The notes beneath the pieces are model-generated. The model was not told the DNA's origin, made no database searches, and saw only the letters and a list, made by a program, of their open reading frames with translations. DNA of 64,000 bases from an uncultured Phocaeicola sp. (lineage in GTDB: Bacteria > Bacteroidota > Bacteroidia > Bacteroidales > Bacteroidaceae). The stretch covers positions 1 through 64,000 of the forward strand of contig CAOYQO010000013.1 in the NCBI GenBank assembly GCA_948566455.1, written 5' to 3'. Shown here piece by piece: positions 49,058-58,566 of the stretch. The position numbers and the translations under genes are program-made. The stretch's first letter is position 1. The number at the start of each line of letters is the position of its first letter.

Positions 49058-50181
49058 TTATGATAGACATATTCATTTGCATTCGCAAAAGTATAGTGCG
49101 TAGAGGCATTCAATGCGTTCTTTACCATTTCAGTATAGTACTTTTTATCAGATTTCAACTGTAAAATGAAATTTATCATTTCTTCTACATGGTCTTTATC
49201 ATAGCACTTTCCGCATCGCTCCTTTTTTACTAATTGACCTATTTCTGACTTTTCAGGAGCAACACAAAGCATAGGACTACCAACAGAAAGAATGTTATAT
49301 GTCTTACTTGGGACACTCACAAAAGCTGTATCATCAGTGAGTGTCACAACTGACAAATCAGCAGCACTCAGAGAATAAACAATTTTACCTGCGGGAAGCC
49401 AATCTAAAAAAGTACAATTGACCAATCCTTGCATCTCAACTAACTTAACTAAATCGGCTTTCTTCCCTCCACCACCAATAACCATAAAATGAATATCAAA
49501 CTCATTTCGAAGAAGTAAAGCTAATGCAACTATTGTTTCCACATGATGTGTATAGCCTATATTACCAGAGTACATCACAACAAATTTACCTTCCAAATGA
49601 TGTTCTTTGATAAAAGGATTATCAACTTTCGGAACTGGATTCATTGTTATTGACCCCCAGTTAGGAATAACCTTAATTTTACTCTTATTTACATATTTAG
49701 AAAGAAGATTAGCCATCCCATTGCTTAAAGTAATAATACAATCAGCTTTCTTAAATACCTTTCGATTTATCTTCGTCCATAATTTGAATATTAGACTATC
49801 ATCTCTAATTCCTATGTTTTTTAGAGCATCTGGATAAATATCATATTCAATAATAATGAACTTATTTCTAAGAAATAGTGAAGAAAAATAAGAAAGTGGG
49901 GGATTAGTTACATATACAACCATAGCACCTTTCCCATGAATAAGAAGATAAAAAAATGATTGAAAAAAACTAATCAACCAAGTTAGTATTCGATAAAAAA
50001 CATTCTTCTTATTATAGGCTTTAATATTATATAAAAATACCTTTGGAGATAAAATACGGCTATGTTCTTCAACTTTGCCAGCTAATAATACAACCTCGTC
50101 ATATTCTTGACTATAAGCATTTACAACATCCACCATCAGGTAACCGGTAGATTGATTCACTATTATAACCTTCGATTTCAC
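49054..50181 (-). CDS. Family 4-type glycosyltransferase
   Basis: 375-residue GT-B glycosyltransferase. N-terminal region IIVNQSTGYLMVDVVNAY, then EYDIYPDALKNIG and KADCIITLSNGM. C-terminal donor domain: VIPNWGSIT, VVMYSGNIGYTHHVETIV, VIGGGGKKADLV and the SVPSKTYNILSVGSPML segment carrying the typical S-K/E-G type signature. It starts with GTG at 50181 after AGGAAAA. The form recalls WbuB, the FucNAc transferase found with fnlABC in E. coli O26, so it may add L-FucNAc to the priming sugar; this is inferred. Confidence 0.87.
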   Translation of the reverse strand: MKSKVIIVNQSTGYLMVDVVNAYSQEYDEVVLLAGKVEEHSRILSPKVFLYNIKAYNKKNVFYRILTWLISFFQSFFYLLIHGKGAMVVYVTNPPLSYFSSLFLRNKFIIIEYDIYPDALKNIGIRDDSLIFKLWTKINRKVFKKADCIITLSNGMANLLSKYVNKSKIKVIPNWGSITMNPVPKVDNPFIKEHHLEGKFVVMYSGNIGYTHHVETIVALALLLRNEFDIHFMVIGGGGKKADLVKLVEMQGLVNCTFLDWLPAGKIVYSLSAADLSVVTLTDDTAFVSVPSKTYNILSVGSPMLCVAPEKSEIGQLVKKERCGKCYDKDHVEEMINFILQLKSDKKYYTEMVKNALNASTHYTFANANEYVYHK

Positions 50182-50194
50182 TTTTCCTAAAAGT

Positions 50195-50323
50195 CTATTT
50201 TAAAATTCTCTTTATGCCACTAAATAATTCTTGTACTCTCACTTTTATTTCAACCTTATATGAAATTTCTTCACGTCTATTATTCCCAATGACAGAGTCA
50301 ACAAGTTCTAGTAATCTGCACAT
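50195..50323 (-). CDS. Possible 42-residue ORF or gene remnant
   Basis: Between gmd and the family 4 glycosyltransferase an open frame runs from ATG 50323 to TAG. The peptide starts MCRLLELVDSVIGNNRREEI and is charged and probably helical. The frame is open six codons further upstream. I do not recognise it. It could be a small gene or the tail of a lost one. Confidence 0.3.
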   Translation of the reverse strand: MCRLLELVDSVIGNNRREEISYKVEIKVRVQELFSGIKRILK

Positions 50324-50387
50324 ATATCTCTGATTCTTTATTCAGCATTAAATTAATCACGAAATACGGGCCACTAATCACTGATCA

Positions 50388-51479
50388 TTATTTTACAATT
50401 CCTTTTTCAAGATATTCTACTAGATTGGTGCGTACTTTCTCACCGGCAACTTCTGCAGCTACTTTTACGACATCGGCTTCAACCATTATCTTTACCAATT
50501 CTTCGAAACTTGTCTTAGCAGGATTCCATCCAAGCTTCGCCTTTGCCTTTGTAGGATCCCCCCACAAATTTACCACATCTGTGGGGCGGTAGAAATCTTC
50601 AGATACCTCAATAATTACTTTACCAGTAGTCTTGTCAATACCTTTTTCATCAGCACCTTCACCCTTAAATTCCAATTCAATACCCACATGGTGAAATGCT
50701 AACTGACAGAACTCACGCACAGAGTGCTGCACACCCGTAGCTATCACAAAATCCTCGGGAGTTTCATGTTGCAAAATCAACCACATACACTCTACATAAT
50801 CCTTAGCATAGCCCCAATCACGCAATGAAGAGAGATTACCCAAATAGAGTTTATCTTGCTTACCTTGAGCGATACGAGCTGCAGCTAGAGTAATCTTACG
50901 AGTGACAAAAGTCTCACCGCGACGCTCCGACTCATGATTGAAGAGAATGCCAGAACAGCAATACATATTATATGCCTCACGATACTCTTTCACAATCCAG
51001 TAGCCATAAAGTTTTGCCACCGCATAAGGCGAATAGGGATGAAACTGAGTATTCTCGTTCTGAGGCACCTCTTCTACTTTACCATATAGCTCCGAAGTAG
51101 AAGCCTGATAAATGCGACAAGTTTTAGCCAATCCACACTGACGTACCCCTTCGAGGATACGCAGTACACCTGTAGCATCCACATCAGCTGTAAACTCAGG
51201 TGAGTCGAACGATACCTGCACATGACTTTGGGCAGCCAAGTTATAGATTTCAGTAGGACGTACCTTATTCAGTACTTGAATGATACTCATAGAATCTCCC
51301 AAGTCTGCATAATGTAAATGGAAGTGAGGAGTCCCTTCAAGATGCGCGATACGTTCACGGAAGTCAACTGATGAGCGGCGGATAGTACCATGTACCTCAT
51401 ATCCTTTACTCAATAGAAATTCGGCCAAAAAAGAACCGTCTTGACCGGTGATACCGGTGATTAATGCAATATTTGTCAT
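50388..51479 (-). CDS. gmd: GDP-mannose 4,6-dehydratase
   Basis: 363-residue short-chain dehydrogenase making GDP-4-keto-6-deoxy-D-mannose. NADP-binding GITGQDGSFLAEFLL, RRSS, the catalytic ASTSELYGK and Y-x3-K in YSPYAVAKLYGYW, and NHESERRGETFVTRKIT are all typical. The product normally goes to L-fucose (Fcl), rhamnose (Rmd) or perosamine (Per), but none of these genes lies beside it here. Gaps of about 200 bases on each side suggest insertion or loss events around it. Confidence 0.95.
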   Translation of the reverse strand: MTNIALITGITGQDGSFLAEFLLSKGYEVHGTIRRSSVDFRERIAHLEGTPHFHLHYADLGDSMSIIQVLNKVRPTEIYNLAAQSHVQVSFDSPEFTADVDATGVLRILEGVRQCGLAKTCRIYQASTSELYGKVEEVPQNENTQFHPYSPYAVAKLYGYWIVKEYREAYNMYCCSGILFNHESERRGETFVTRKITLAAARIAQGKQDKLYLGNLSSLRDWGYAKDYVECMWLILQHETPEDFVIATGVQHSVREFCQLAFHHVGIELEFKGEGADEKGIDKTTGKVIIEVSEDFYRPTDVVNLWGDPTKAKAKLGWNPAKTSFEELVKIMVEADVVKVAAEVAGEKVRTNLVEYLEKGIVK

Positions 51480-51600
51480 ATAATAAACATCTTAAAATGA
51501 AAGAATTATAAACAATTATCATTAAAAACTAGAAGATAAATAACTCAGTAGTACTTAATGTATGTGTCGGCAATAGCAAAGTTCATAATTAAAAATAGAA

Positions 51601-51687
51601 TTAAAATTTCAGAAATAGCTCTCGGACTTCATTACATGCCATTTTTATCAAGCGAAAATCATTCACAAAATCATCTGTAATACCGCT
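51601..51687 (-). pseudogene. Possible coding remnant between fnlC and gmd
   Basis: A minus-strand frame without a normal start reads SGITDDFVNDFRLIKMACNE and on to VRELFLKF, then TAA. The amino acid mix looks coding, while the rest of the 237-base gap does not. Too short to identify. Confidence 0.2.
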
Positions 51688-51716
51688 TTATTTACTCATC
51701 AATAGAGAAAGGTAGC

Positions 51717-52901
51717 TTAATATTTCCTCCAAACCATCTTATTCACCACCCCTGTATAGCTCTGAATAATCTTTACTACCTTGGTAGACACATTCTCGTC
51801 TGTATAATCGGGAACTGGAATACCATAATTACCATCACGCACCAATCCTACAGCTATATCCACCGACTGCAGTAAAGACTTTTCATCAATACCGGCTAGA
51901 ACAAAAACGGCTTTATCCAAAGATTCAGGGCGTTCAGTGGAAGTACGAATACAAACAGCAGGAAAAGGATGACCTACCGAAGTGAAAAAACTACTTTCCT
52001 CAGGTAATGTACCACTATCACTCACTACGGCAAATGCATTCATCTGAAGACAGTTGTAATCGTGGAAACCAAGGGGTGCGTGTTGAATGACCCGCTTGTC
52101 AAGTTTGAACCCACTCGCAACCAAACGATTGCGACTACGGGGATGGCAACTATAGAGGATGGGCATATCATATTTCTCTGCCATTTTATTAATGGCGTTA
52201 AAGAGTGAATTAAAATTCTTTTCCGAGTCTATATTCTCTTCACGATGAGCAGAAAGAAGGATATACTTACCTTTTTCCAACCCCAATCGCTGATGAATGT
52301 CACTTGCTCCAATTTCAGACAAATTCTGATGCAGCACTTCTGCCATAGGCGAACCGGTAACATATGTGCGTTCTTTAGGCAAACCACATTCTGCCAAATA
52401 GCGACGGGCATGCTCACTGTAAGCCAAATTCACATCGCTGATAATATCTACAATACGACGGTTCGTCTCTTCTGGAAGGTTTTCGTCCTTGCAGCGATTG
52501 CCGGCTTCCATGTGAAAAATAGGAATGTGAAGGCGTTTGGCACCAATCACGCTCAGGCACGAGTTGGTGTCACCTAACACCAACACTGCGTCCGGCTTAA
52601 TCTGAGCCATCAGCTTGTAGCTGGCATTAATAATATTACCCATGGTTGCACCCAAGTCATCGCCTACCGCATCCATAAATACTTCGGGATCTTTCAACTT
52701 GAGATCATGAAAGAAAACACCGTTCAGATTATAGTCATAGTTCTGACCAGTATGGGCCAAAATGCAGTCGAAATACTTACGACACTTATTGATTACAGCA
52801 GCCAGTCGAATAATCTCCGGACGGGTACCCACAATAATCAGCAGTTTCAGTTTACCGTCATCAGCAAACTTTATATTCGAATAATCAGTTTTCAATTCCA
52901 T
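51717..52901 (-). CDS. fnlC: UDP-N-acetyl-L-fucosamine synthase (WbjD/FnlC)
   Basis: 394 residues from the ATG at 52901, which follows AAAGGA and leaves an 7-base gap after the fnlB stop; an earlier in-frame Met lies inside fnlB and is rejected. It belongs to the UDP-GlcNAc 2-epimerase family: IVGTRPEIIRLAAVI, LAHTGQNYD, VLVLGDTNS, FHMEAGNRCKDENLPEETNRRIVD, SAHREENI and SDSGTLPEESSFF. In this gene set it performs the last epimerisation to UDP-L-FucNAc. It is the third gene of the fnlABC run. Confidence 0.93.
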   Translation of the reverse strand: MELKTDYSNIKFADDGKLKLLIIVGTRPEIIRLAAVINKCRKYFDCILAHTGQNYDYNLNGVFFHDLKLKDPEVFMDAVGDDLGATMGNIINASYKLMAQIKPDAVLVLGDTNSCLSVIGAKRLHIPIFHMEAGNRCKDENLPEETNRRIVDIISDVNLAYSEHARRYLAECGLPKERTYVTGSPMAEVLHQNLSEIGASDIHQRLGLEKGKYILLSAHREENIDSEKNFNSLFNAINKMAEKYDMPILYSCHPRSRNRLVASGFKLDKRVIQHAPLGFHDYNCLQMNAFAVVSDSGTLPEESSFFTSVGHPFPAVCIRTSTERPESLDKAVFVLAGIDEKSLLQSVDIAVGLVRDGNYGIPVPDYTDENVSTKVVKIIQSYTGVVNKMVWRKY

Positions 52902-52908
52902 CTTCCTT

Positions 52909-54057
52909 TTATACCTTTTCAAAATAAGTATCGGGACGGTTAGGATCAAAAACCTCGTTTGCCCACATTACCGTCACCAAATCCTCTGTCTCGCTCAAAT
53001 TAATAATATTGTGTGTATAGCCGGGAATCATTTCCACCGCCTCAATCTTATCGCCACTCACTTCAAAACTTATGATCTCTTCAGTACCAATTTTCCGAAG
53101 TTGAATTAACCCATGTCCACTCACCACTACAAACTTCTCATTCTTCGTATGGTGCCAATGCTGGCCTTTTATTATACCCGGCTTTGAAATATTCACAGAT
53201 ACCTGACCGCTGTTAATCGTGCGGATGATTTCCGTGAAGCTACCACGTTCGTCCATATTCATTTTCAGCGGATAGACGAACTTTTCCTTTGGCAAATACG
53301 ATAAATAGGTGGAATAGAGTTTTTTAGTGAATGCATCTCCGAGATTAGGCACTTGCAGATTGGCATGCATCTCCTTAAAAGAATTGATGAGATCTACGAT
53401 ACCACCCAAGGTAATGGTATGCATCACAGGTACTCTGCAATAATCACCATCACGATGTTCGCCGCTACTCAAAGCGCCAATCAATTCATCCACCACGTCA
53501 TCCACATACACCAGATTCATTACCACATTGGGGTCATTCACCTGAATAGGCAAATCATTGGCAATGTTGTTACAAAATGTAGCTATTGCGCTATTGTAAT
53601 TGGGGCGACACCATTTACCAAACACATTTGGAAAGCGATAGACCAAAACCTTGGCTCCAGTCTGCTTACTATAAGCAAACATCAATTGTTCACCCGCACG
53701 CTTCGACTCACCGTAAGAATTATCAAGCTCTGCTTGGATAGACGATGAAATCATCACCGGACAAGTGTTGTTACATTTCTTCAATGTATCAAGCAGCGTA
53801 GAGGCAAAACCAAAGTTACCTTTCATAAACTCCGTTTGATCCTTGGGGCGATTCACTCCGGCAAGGTTGAACACGAAGTCCGCTTGTTTGCAATAGACCT
53901 CAAGTTCAGCTGGGTCACTGTCGATATCATATTCAAAAACAGTCATACTTTCAGCAGATACCGTATAATTCCGTGCCTTTCCGGCTTGAATATTATGCAA
54001 TTGGGATACCAGATTACAGCCGATAAACCCCTTGGCACCAGTTACTAATATTTTCAT
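52909..54057 (-). CDS. fnlB: Reductase of the UDP-L-FucNAc pathway (WbjC/FnlB)
   Basis: 382 residues. The N-terminal SDR domain has TGAKGFIGCNL (NAD(P) loop) and Y-x3-K in SYGESKRAGEQL. The C-terminal domain (about 270-380) is a cupin (VNISKPGIIKGQHWHHTKNEKF). This fusion is diagnostic for WbjC/FnlB, the bifunctional 3-epimerase and 4-reductase acting between FnlA and FnlC. It starts 2 bases after fnlA ends. Confidence 0.94.
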   Translation of the reverse strand: MKILVTGAKGFIGCNLVSQLHNIQAGKARNYTVSAESMTVFEYDIDSDPAELEVYCKQADFVFNLAGVNRPKDQTEFMKGNFGFASTLLDTLKKCNNTCPVMISSSIQAELDNSYGESKRAGEQLMFAYSKQTGAKVLVYRFPNVFGKWCRPNYNSAIATFCNNIANDLPIQVNDPNVVMNLVYVDDVVDELIGALSSGEHRDGDYCRVPVMHTITLGGIVDLINSFKEMHANLQVPNLGDAFTKKLYSTYLSYLPKEKFVYPLKMNMDERGSFTEIIRTINSGQVSVNISKPGIIKGQHWHHTKNEKFVVVSGHGLIQLRKIGTEEIISFEVSGDKIEAVEMIPGYTHNIINLSETEDLVTVMWANEVFDPNRPDTYFEKV

Positions 54058-54059
54058 GA

Positions 54060-55133
54060 TTACTCGCTTTTGATCTCAGTAGACTTTGCTTTTTTTTCCA
54101 GACCAAGGTCTTCGCGGATGAAACGTAGTTTCAGCAACAGTTTCTTCATGCCTTCAACATCAAGACGACCAGTATTGTGGCTGTCATAATCCTCAATCTT
54201 GGCAATCTCTTTATTACCTTCAGTGAAAAACTTATCGTAATTTAAATCGCGATTGTCGCAAGGAATGCAAAAGTACTCACCCATATCAATCGCCTTCGCC
54301 ATCTCTTCACGTGTCACCAGAGTTTCATATAGTTTCTCGCCATGACGGGTGCCGATAGTCTTCACTTCCGTTTCACTATACTTAGCATCAACCAAAGCAT
54401 AAGTCTCTTTCAACGCTTCAGCTAATACTTCTAATGTAGCAGCGGGAGCCTTTTGAACAAAAAGATCACCATTCTTACCATGAGTAAAGGCATAGATTAC
54501 GAGATCTACCGCATCATCCAATGTCATCATGAAGCGAGTCATCTTTGGATCTGTGATAGTGATAGGCTTGCCAGCCTTCATCTGTTCTACCCAAAGAGGT
54601 ATTACTGAGCCACGACTAGCCATCACATTGCCATAACGGGTACAGCAAATAATCGTCTTGGAATCTTCACCCAAGGCACGTCCTTGAGCAATAGCCACTT
54701 TCTCCATCATCGCCTTGCTAATACCCATGGCATTGATAGGGTAAGCAGCCTTGTCCGTAGAGAGCACCACGACGTTTTTCACACCGTGAGCGATAGCCGA
54801 AAGCAACACATTATTGGTTCCTTCCACATTGGTGCGCACAGCCTCCATAGGAAAGAACTCACAACTGGGCACCTGCTTCAGTGCAGCAGCAGCGAATACA
54901 TAATCCACACCCTCCATGGCCATATCCACGGATTCACGATTACGAACATTACCAATATAAAACTTTACCTTCGAATTCTGAAGATGGTGACGCATGTCAT
55001 CCTGTTTCTTCTCGTCTCGACTGAAAATACGAATCTCTTTAATGTCGCTGCCAAGAAAGCGACGAAGTACAGCGTTACCAAAAGAACCTGTACCACCTGT
55101 AATTAACAGGACTTTGTCTTTAAATATCGACAT
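54060..55133 (-). CDS. fnlA: UDP-GlcNAc 4,6-dehydratase/5-epimerase (WbjB/FnlA)
   Basis: 357 residues, SDR of the CapD/FlaA1 group. ITGGTGSFGNAVLRRFL binds NADP; AAALKQVPSCEF and TDKAAYPINAMGISKAMMEK carry the active site with Met in place of the usual SDR Tyr (M-x3-K), which is typical of this dehydratase family. FVQKAPAATLEVLAEAL and GTRHGEKLYETLV complete the pattern. It starts the L-FucNAc branch. It is too small and soluble to be a PglF. A gap of 384 bases separates it from the upstream glycosyltransferase. Confidence 0.94.
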   Translation of the reverse strand: MSIFKDKVLLITGGTGSFGNAVLRRFLGSDIKEIRIFSRDEKKQDDMRHHLQNSKVKFYIGNVRNRESVDMAMEGVDYVFAAAALKQVPSCEFFPMEAVRTNVEGTNNVLLSAIAHGVKNVVVLSTDKAAYPINAMGISKAMMEKVAIAQGRALGEDSKTIICCTRYGNVMASRGSVIPLWVEQMKAGKPITITDPKMTRFMMTLDDAVDLVIYAFTHGKNGDLFVQKAPAATLEVLAEALKETYALVDAKYSETEVKTIGTRHGEKLYETLVTREEMAKAIDMGEYFCIPCDNRDLNYDKFFTEGNKEIAKIEDYDSHNTGRLDVEGMKKLLLKLRFIREDLGLEKKAKSTEIKSE

Positions 55134-55517
55134 TATATTTTACTTAATAAATCCGCTTAAAAAAGCGGGTTAGTTCTTGTTTTTAATTTATTTAATTATA
55201 TGTTAATCTATTAGCTCCTAGTAGTATAAAACTTTTATGGCATAATACGTATAGAAAACATTGAAAAAGAAAAACGATAATAGCAAATTAGACTTATTCA
55301 AAACTCGTTGTATAATAAATATATACGCACATATTAGATTCAAAGCAATCAATTTAGTCAGTTCAAGAGTCGCAGAAAATATCTGAAAAGCCTTGGTCAA
55401 CACTAAACATTAAGTGTAATCCCAATAATTCTACCATTGAAGAGTAATTATTCTGACATTATTAACTAATTGAGAGTCTTCATTAATGCTTAGTCCATGT
55501 TTCAAAAACAGCCATAT
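55134..55517. other. AT-rich gap with one copy of a degenerate repeat
   Basis: No convincing gene. A short hairpin ccgctt / aagcgg (55153-55168) lies just before fnlA. The stretch 55235-55320 resembles 56915-57000 on the other side of the glycosyltransferase gene (shared words ataatacgt, aaaacatt, ataatag and ctcgttgta/ttcgttgta). A 61-codon frame at 55218-55403 is hydrophobic and AT-driven, and is not accepted as a gene. Confidence 0.5.
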
Positions 55518-56792
55518 TTAAAGTGGCTTATTAATCATTTTAATTAGGTTATTTTTAAATTGTCTAGCAACAACCTCCCTTATATAATGTTTGCAAGCAT
55601 AATCAAAACCGACTTGTGCCAATTCATCTCTTAAAGAAGAATCATTTATCAATTGAATAATCCTATTTAAACGACAATCTAAACTCCCTTTATCATTGCT
55701 GAAAACAACCATTCGTGAATCAATCTTATCATATAATCTTATTGAAGCAACTTCTTTTGGTCCAAATGCAATCGTTGGTCTATAAGCCATAAGATATTCA
55801 GGAATTTTAGTTGATACACTCAACTTTACTAATCTAATATAATCTTCATCATCACTTTCCACATGAAGAAATATATCAGTAGCTTTCATTGCATTTTTAA
55901 ATTCATCCCCTTTTACGAATCCTTTACTATTTATACCGATTTTTTTTAATTGTATTTTTTGCTCTTCAGTAATCATAGAAGAAGTGTAAATATTTATACT
56001 ATATATATTCTTTATGTGTGTTTTTCTATCATTTAGTAACTGAGCAATTTTAACTATAGCATCGAAACGTTTGTAATATAAACTACCAAAATATGAAATA
56101 GTAATAGAAGGGGACTCTTGTTTAGGACATGGCTCAGATTTATCCACTATGTTCATAATTGGATTAAATCGTTTACCAAAGAATTGTGCATATGCACCTG
56201 CCATTTCTTCACCAATAGCATAGAATTGCTCACATTCTTCTATTAACTTTTGATATGATTTTATCAAACTATTCCTATATATAGATGGTTTGGCATTAAC
56301 AACATAGTCATCTGTATAATAGACCGCCATAGGAATTTGTAATTGTTTATGTAAAGCGATAGCTATTCTATTAGCAAATTTACAATAACTGCCAACAAAA
56401 AAAATGGCATTAGGTTTCTGAATTTCTATCCATTCCCGCAGTTTGCGTTTATTCCAATGCCCCATTTTCCATACAATATCTCTCAATTGTTGTCGCAGTT
56501 TTGTTCTCTGCATCTTCGGTCTCTGTTCCATGAGTTCCTCTTTTATAGCCATACTATCTGATGGCAATATTATAGCTCCCGTTTCATGCCTTGGAAAGAA
56601 AACACTTTTAAGTATCTCCTTATCAGAAATAAGAAAATAATCCTCACAAGCCGAAGCTGAGATCTCATCATGCGGGCGAAAGAATAGCATACATAGTTCA
56701 TCCTTTCGAAACTCTGAAAACATCGCCTTCAATGTTTTTCCGTTATTATAAACATCAGAAAAGCTATTATTGCTAATTACTAGTATTTTCAT
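55518..56792 (-). CDS. Glycosyltransferase (GT-B, family 4-like)
   Basis: 424 residues. N-terminal MKILVISNNSFSDVYNNGKT is the typical acceptor-side start. The middle has NAIFFVGSYCKFANRIA and VYYTDDYVV; the C-terminal donor side has ITISYFGSLYYKRFDAIVKIA, INSKGFVKGDEFKNAMKATDIFLHVESDDED and KLSVSTKIPEYLMAYRPTIAFGP. The last pattern (sugar contact, then K-x-PEY) marks a family 4-like transferase. Its sugar is unknown. It is strongly AT-rich and isolated between two long non-coding gaps that share a repeat. Confidence 0.82.
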   Translation of the reverse strand: MKILVISNNSFSDVYNNGKTLKAMFSEFRKDELCMLFFRPHDEISASACEDYFLISDKEILKSVFFPRHETGAIILPSDSMAIKEELMEQRPKMQRTKLRQQLRDIVWKMGHWNKRKLREWIEIQKPNAIFFVGSYCKFANRIAIALHKQLQIPMAVYYTDDYVVNAKPSIYRNSLIKSYQKLIEECEQFYAIGEEMAGAYAQFFGKRFNPIMNIVDKSEPCPKQESPSITISYFGSLYYKRFDAIVKIAQLLNDRKTHIKNIYSINIYTSSMITEEQKIQLKKIGINSKGFVKGDEFKNAMKATDIFLHVESDDEDYIRLVKLSVSTKIPEYLMAYRPTIAFGPKEVASIRLYDKIDSRMVVFSNDKGSLDCRLNRIIQLINDSSLRDELAQVGFDYACKHYIREVVARQFKNNLIKMINKPL

Positions 56793-57469
56793 TCTTAATC
56801 TTTATAAGAGTCCACTTTAAAAATTTAGACCATCTATTGTTTATTATTAATTTATTCAGCTATATATTAATCAAGCAGTTAACAGTACGAAAAAAGTATT
56901 CGTATCCTTATACTGTATAATACGTCTAAAAACATTAAAAGAAAATGATTATAATAGCCTATCAGACATGTTCATCGATTCGTTGTAAAGCAAATCATAA
57001 ATGTTTTGTTTTGACGTATCCTATATGAAAAGCCTCCCATAGGTAGTTTCCTCTTAAAATATTCAAAAATAGAATTGAATTCTAGAATTTATTAGTATTA
57101 ACACCTGTAAGCTTTGACAATTTCGCAGAAAAATTTCTTTAAATATTCAAGAGCAGAGATACCCTACAGCAAGTAGATATCAACGTATGGCATGTAAAGA
57201 AACATTCACCACCCAGTTATTATCTAAGAATAAAGTCCCCCTCATAAATGTAACCTCCAATTCGTCTTCCAAATGAACTGAAATAAGTTGATGACGAATA
57301 TACTTGTACCCATTATGAAATAAATTATAAAGATCTTGTTTTACAGAATCCTAAAAGAATTCGCTGTGTGACATAACTTCAGTCTTATAATCTTTTTTAA
57401 GATTTAGTCGCAACAGCAAAAATCGAAATTTTGACAAAGGAGCACAAGATATCAAAATTGGATGCTTAA
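56793..57469. other. 677-base AT-rich gap, repeats but no gene
   Basis: I found no open frame with coding character on either strand. It holds the second copy of the repeat (about 56860-57000) and a weaker third stretch near 57290-57350 (ttgttttacagaatcct beside ttgttttgacgtatcct at 57007-57023). No promoter box with correct spacing was found. The gap may be the scar of lost genes. Confidence 0.5.
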
Positions 57470-58564
57470 CTATTGAAAAAACTTAGACCAACTATAAGTC
57501 TTCGACATCAAGAGAACATCATCCGAAAAAACATAATTGACACAAAGCCTTACAACACACATAGCTACTAATGCATAATATAGTATTTGCTTTAATATAC
57601 CAATTCGTCCATTCCTAATGCGAGAAAAATAATCAATCATATATATGTATCCTATACAATCGAAATATAAGAATACACGAACCATATTAGGAGCTTGAAC
57701 TGTGGTATTAGTTATTATGGCAGCAGATACAAGAATCGCAGCCATTACATAATTTTCTTTTAAACAATATTGTAAATTGAAAATAGCAAATAGATTAAAG
57801 ATTGCGATAGGCAATATAGATAATTCCAATGCCATACTATTCTGATTAGAACTATACATACTATAATAATCATACGAGGATAAAATCTGGAGAATATCAA
57901 CATTAATTACATTAAACAGCACTAATAACGATATAAGCCAACCAGAAATTAATACCCATTTAAGATTACGTATTCCTTTATTACCATTAATAAATATTAT
58001 AGGCAAATATAGCAAAAACATTAATGCCGACATGTGGAACGAAGCCGCAATTAAAACTCCTACGATATAACATTTCCATCTTTTATCTTTTAAATATAAT
58101 ACACTGTTCATGATAACCACAGCAGCTAAACTTTGCCTGACAAGGTTTCCTTGCTGCAAAAATGTACCTATAGAGAAAACCAATAATATCGAAAAAGCAG
58201 GAGACTTAAATTTATATACAAACCTTACAAGAAGTGAATTTGTTATTAATGCTACCAAACAAAAAAAGCCAGCTTCTCCAAGTCCGAATAAATGTCCCAA
58301 ATCATTCAATAATACATATCCGATTTCACGATTCCTATCCCAAATAGAGTCGAAAGATAGATTATAGTCATGAAACTTATACATATTAGCATACTCTTCA
58401 TGATCTGTGGCGACTACTCCGCCAAATCCTACAATATAAGATAGAATTAAAATCAATAAGACCCTATAACACTTACTATATTTATTCCCAACTCTATTAT
58501 TTTCATTAGATAAGTAAGCAATGATAAATAAAATGATTAGAAATATAAACCAGCCTATATTCAT
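57470..58564 (-). CDS. EpsG-family polysaccharide polymerase (Wzy-like)
   Basis: 364 residues with about 10-11 membrane segments. The EpsG pattern is clear: an N-terminal helix WFIFLIILFIIAYLS, a periplasmic loop with DHEEYANMY, and the segment FLQQGNLVRQSLAAVVIMNS with the conserved R-Q, then AASFHMSALMFLL with the conserved His. It probably joins repeat units as the Wzy of this locus, given the Wzx flippase three genes upstream in the order of transcription. Its start is 2 bases after the family 2 transferase stop. Confidence 0.88.
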   Translation of the reverse strand: MNIGWFIFLIILFIIAYLSNENNRVGNKYSKCYRVLLILILSYIVGFGGVVATDHEEYANMYKFHDYNLSFDSIWDRNREIGYVLLNDLGHLFGLGEAGFFCLVALITNSLLVRFVYKFKSPAFSILLVFSIGTFLQQGNLVRQSLAAVVIMNSVLYLKDKRWKCYIVGVLIAASFHMSALMFLLYLPIIFINGNKGIRNLKWVLISGWLISLLVLFNVINVDILQILSSYDYYSMYSSNQNSMALELSILPIAIFNLFAIFNLQYCLKENYVMAAILVSAAIITNTTVQAPNMVRVFLYFDCIGYIYMIDYFSRIRNGRIGILKQILYYALVAMCVVRLCVNYVFSDDVLLMSKTYSWSKFFQ

Positions 58565-58566
58565 AT

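Noticed and set aside
54060..55133. FnlA as the missing PglF-type dehydratase
   Set aside because: It is soluble and 357 residues long, and it sits with FnlB and FnlC; PglF is a larger membrane protein.
55218..55403. 61-codon hydrophobic minus-strand frame as a small membrane protein
   Set aside because: It is made of AT-rich codons, lacks a good ribosome site and overlaps the degenerate repeat shared with the next gap.
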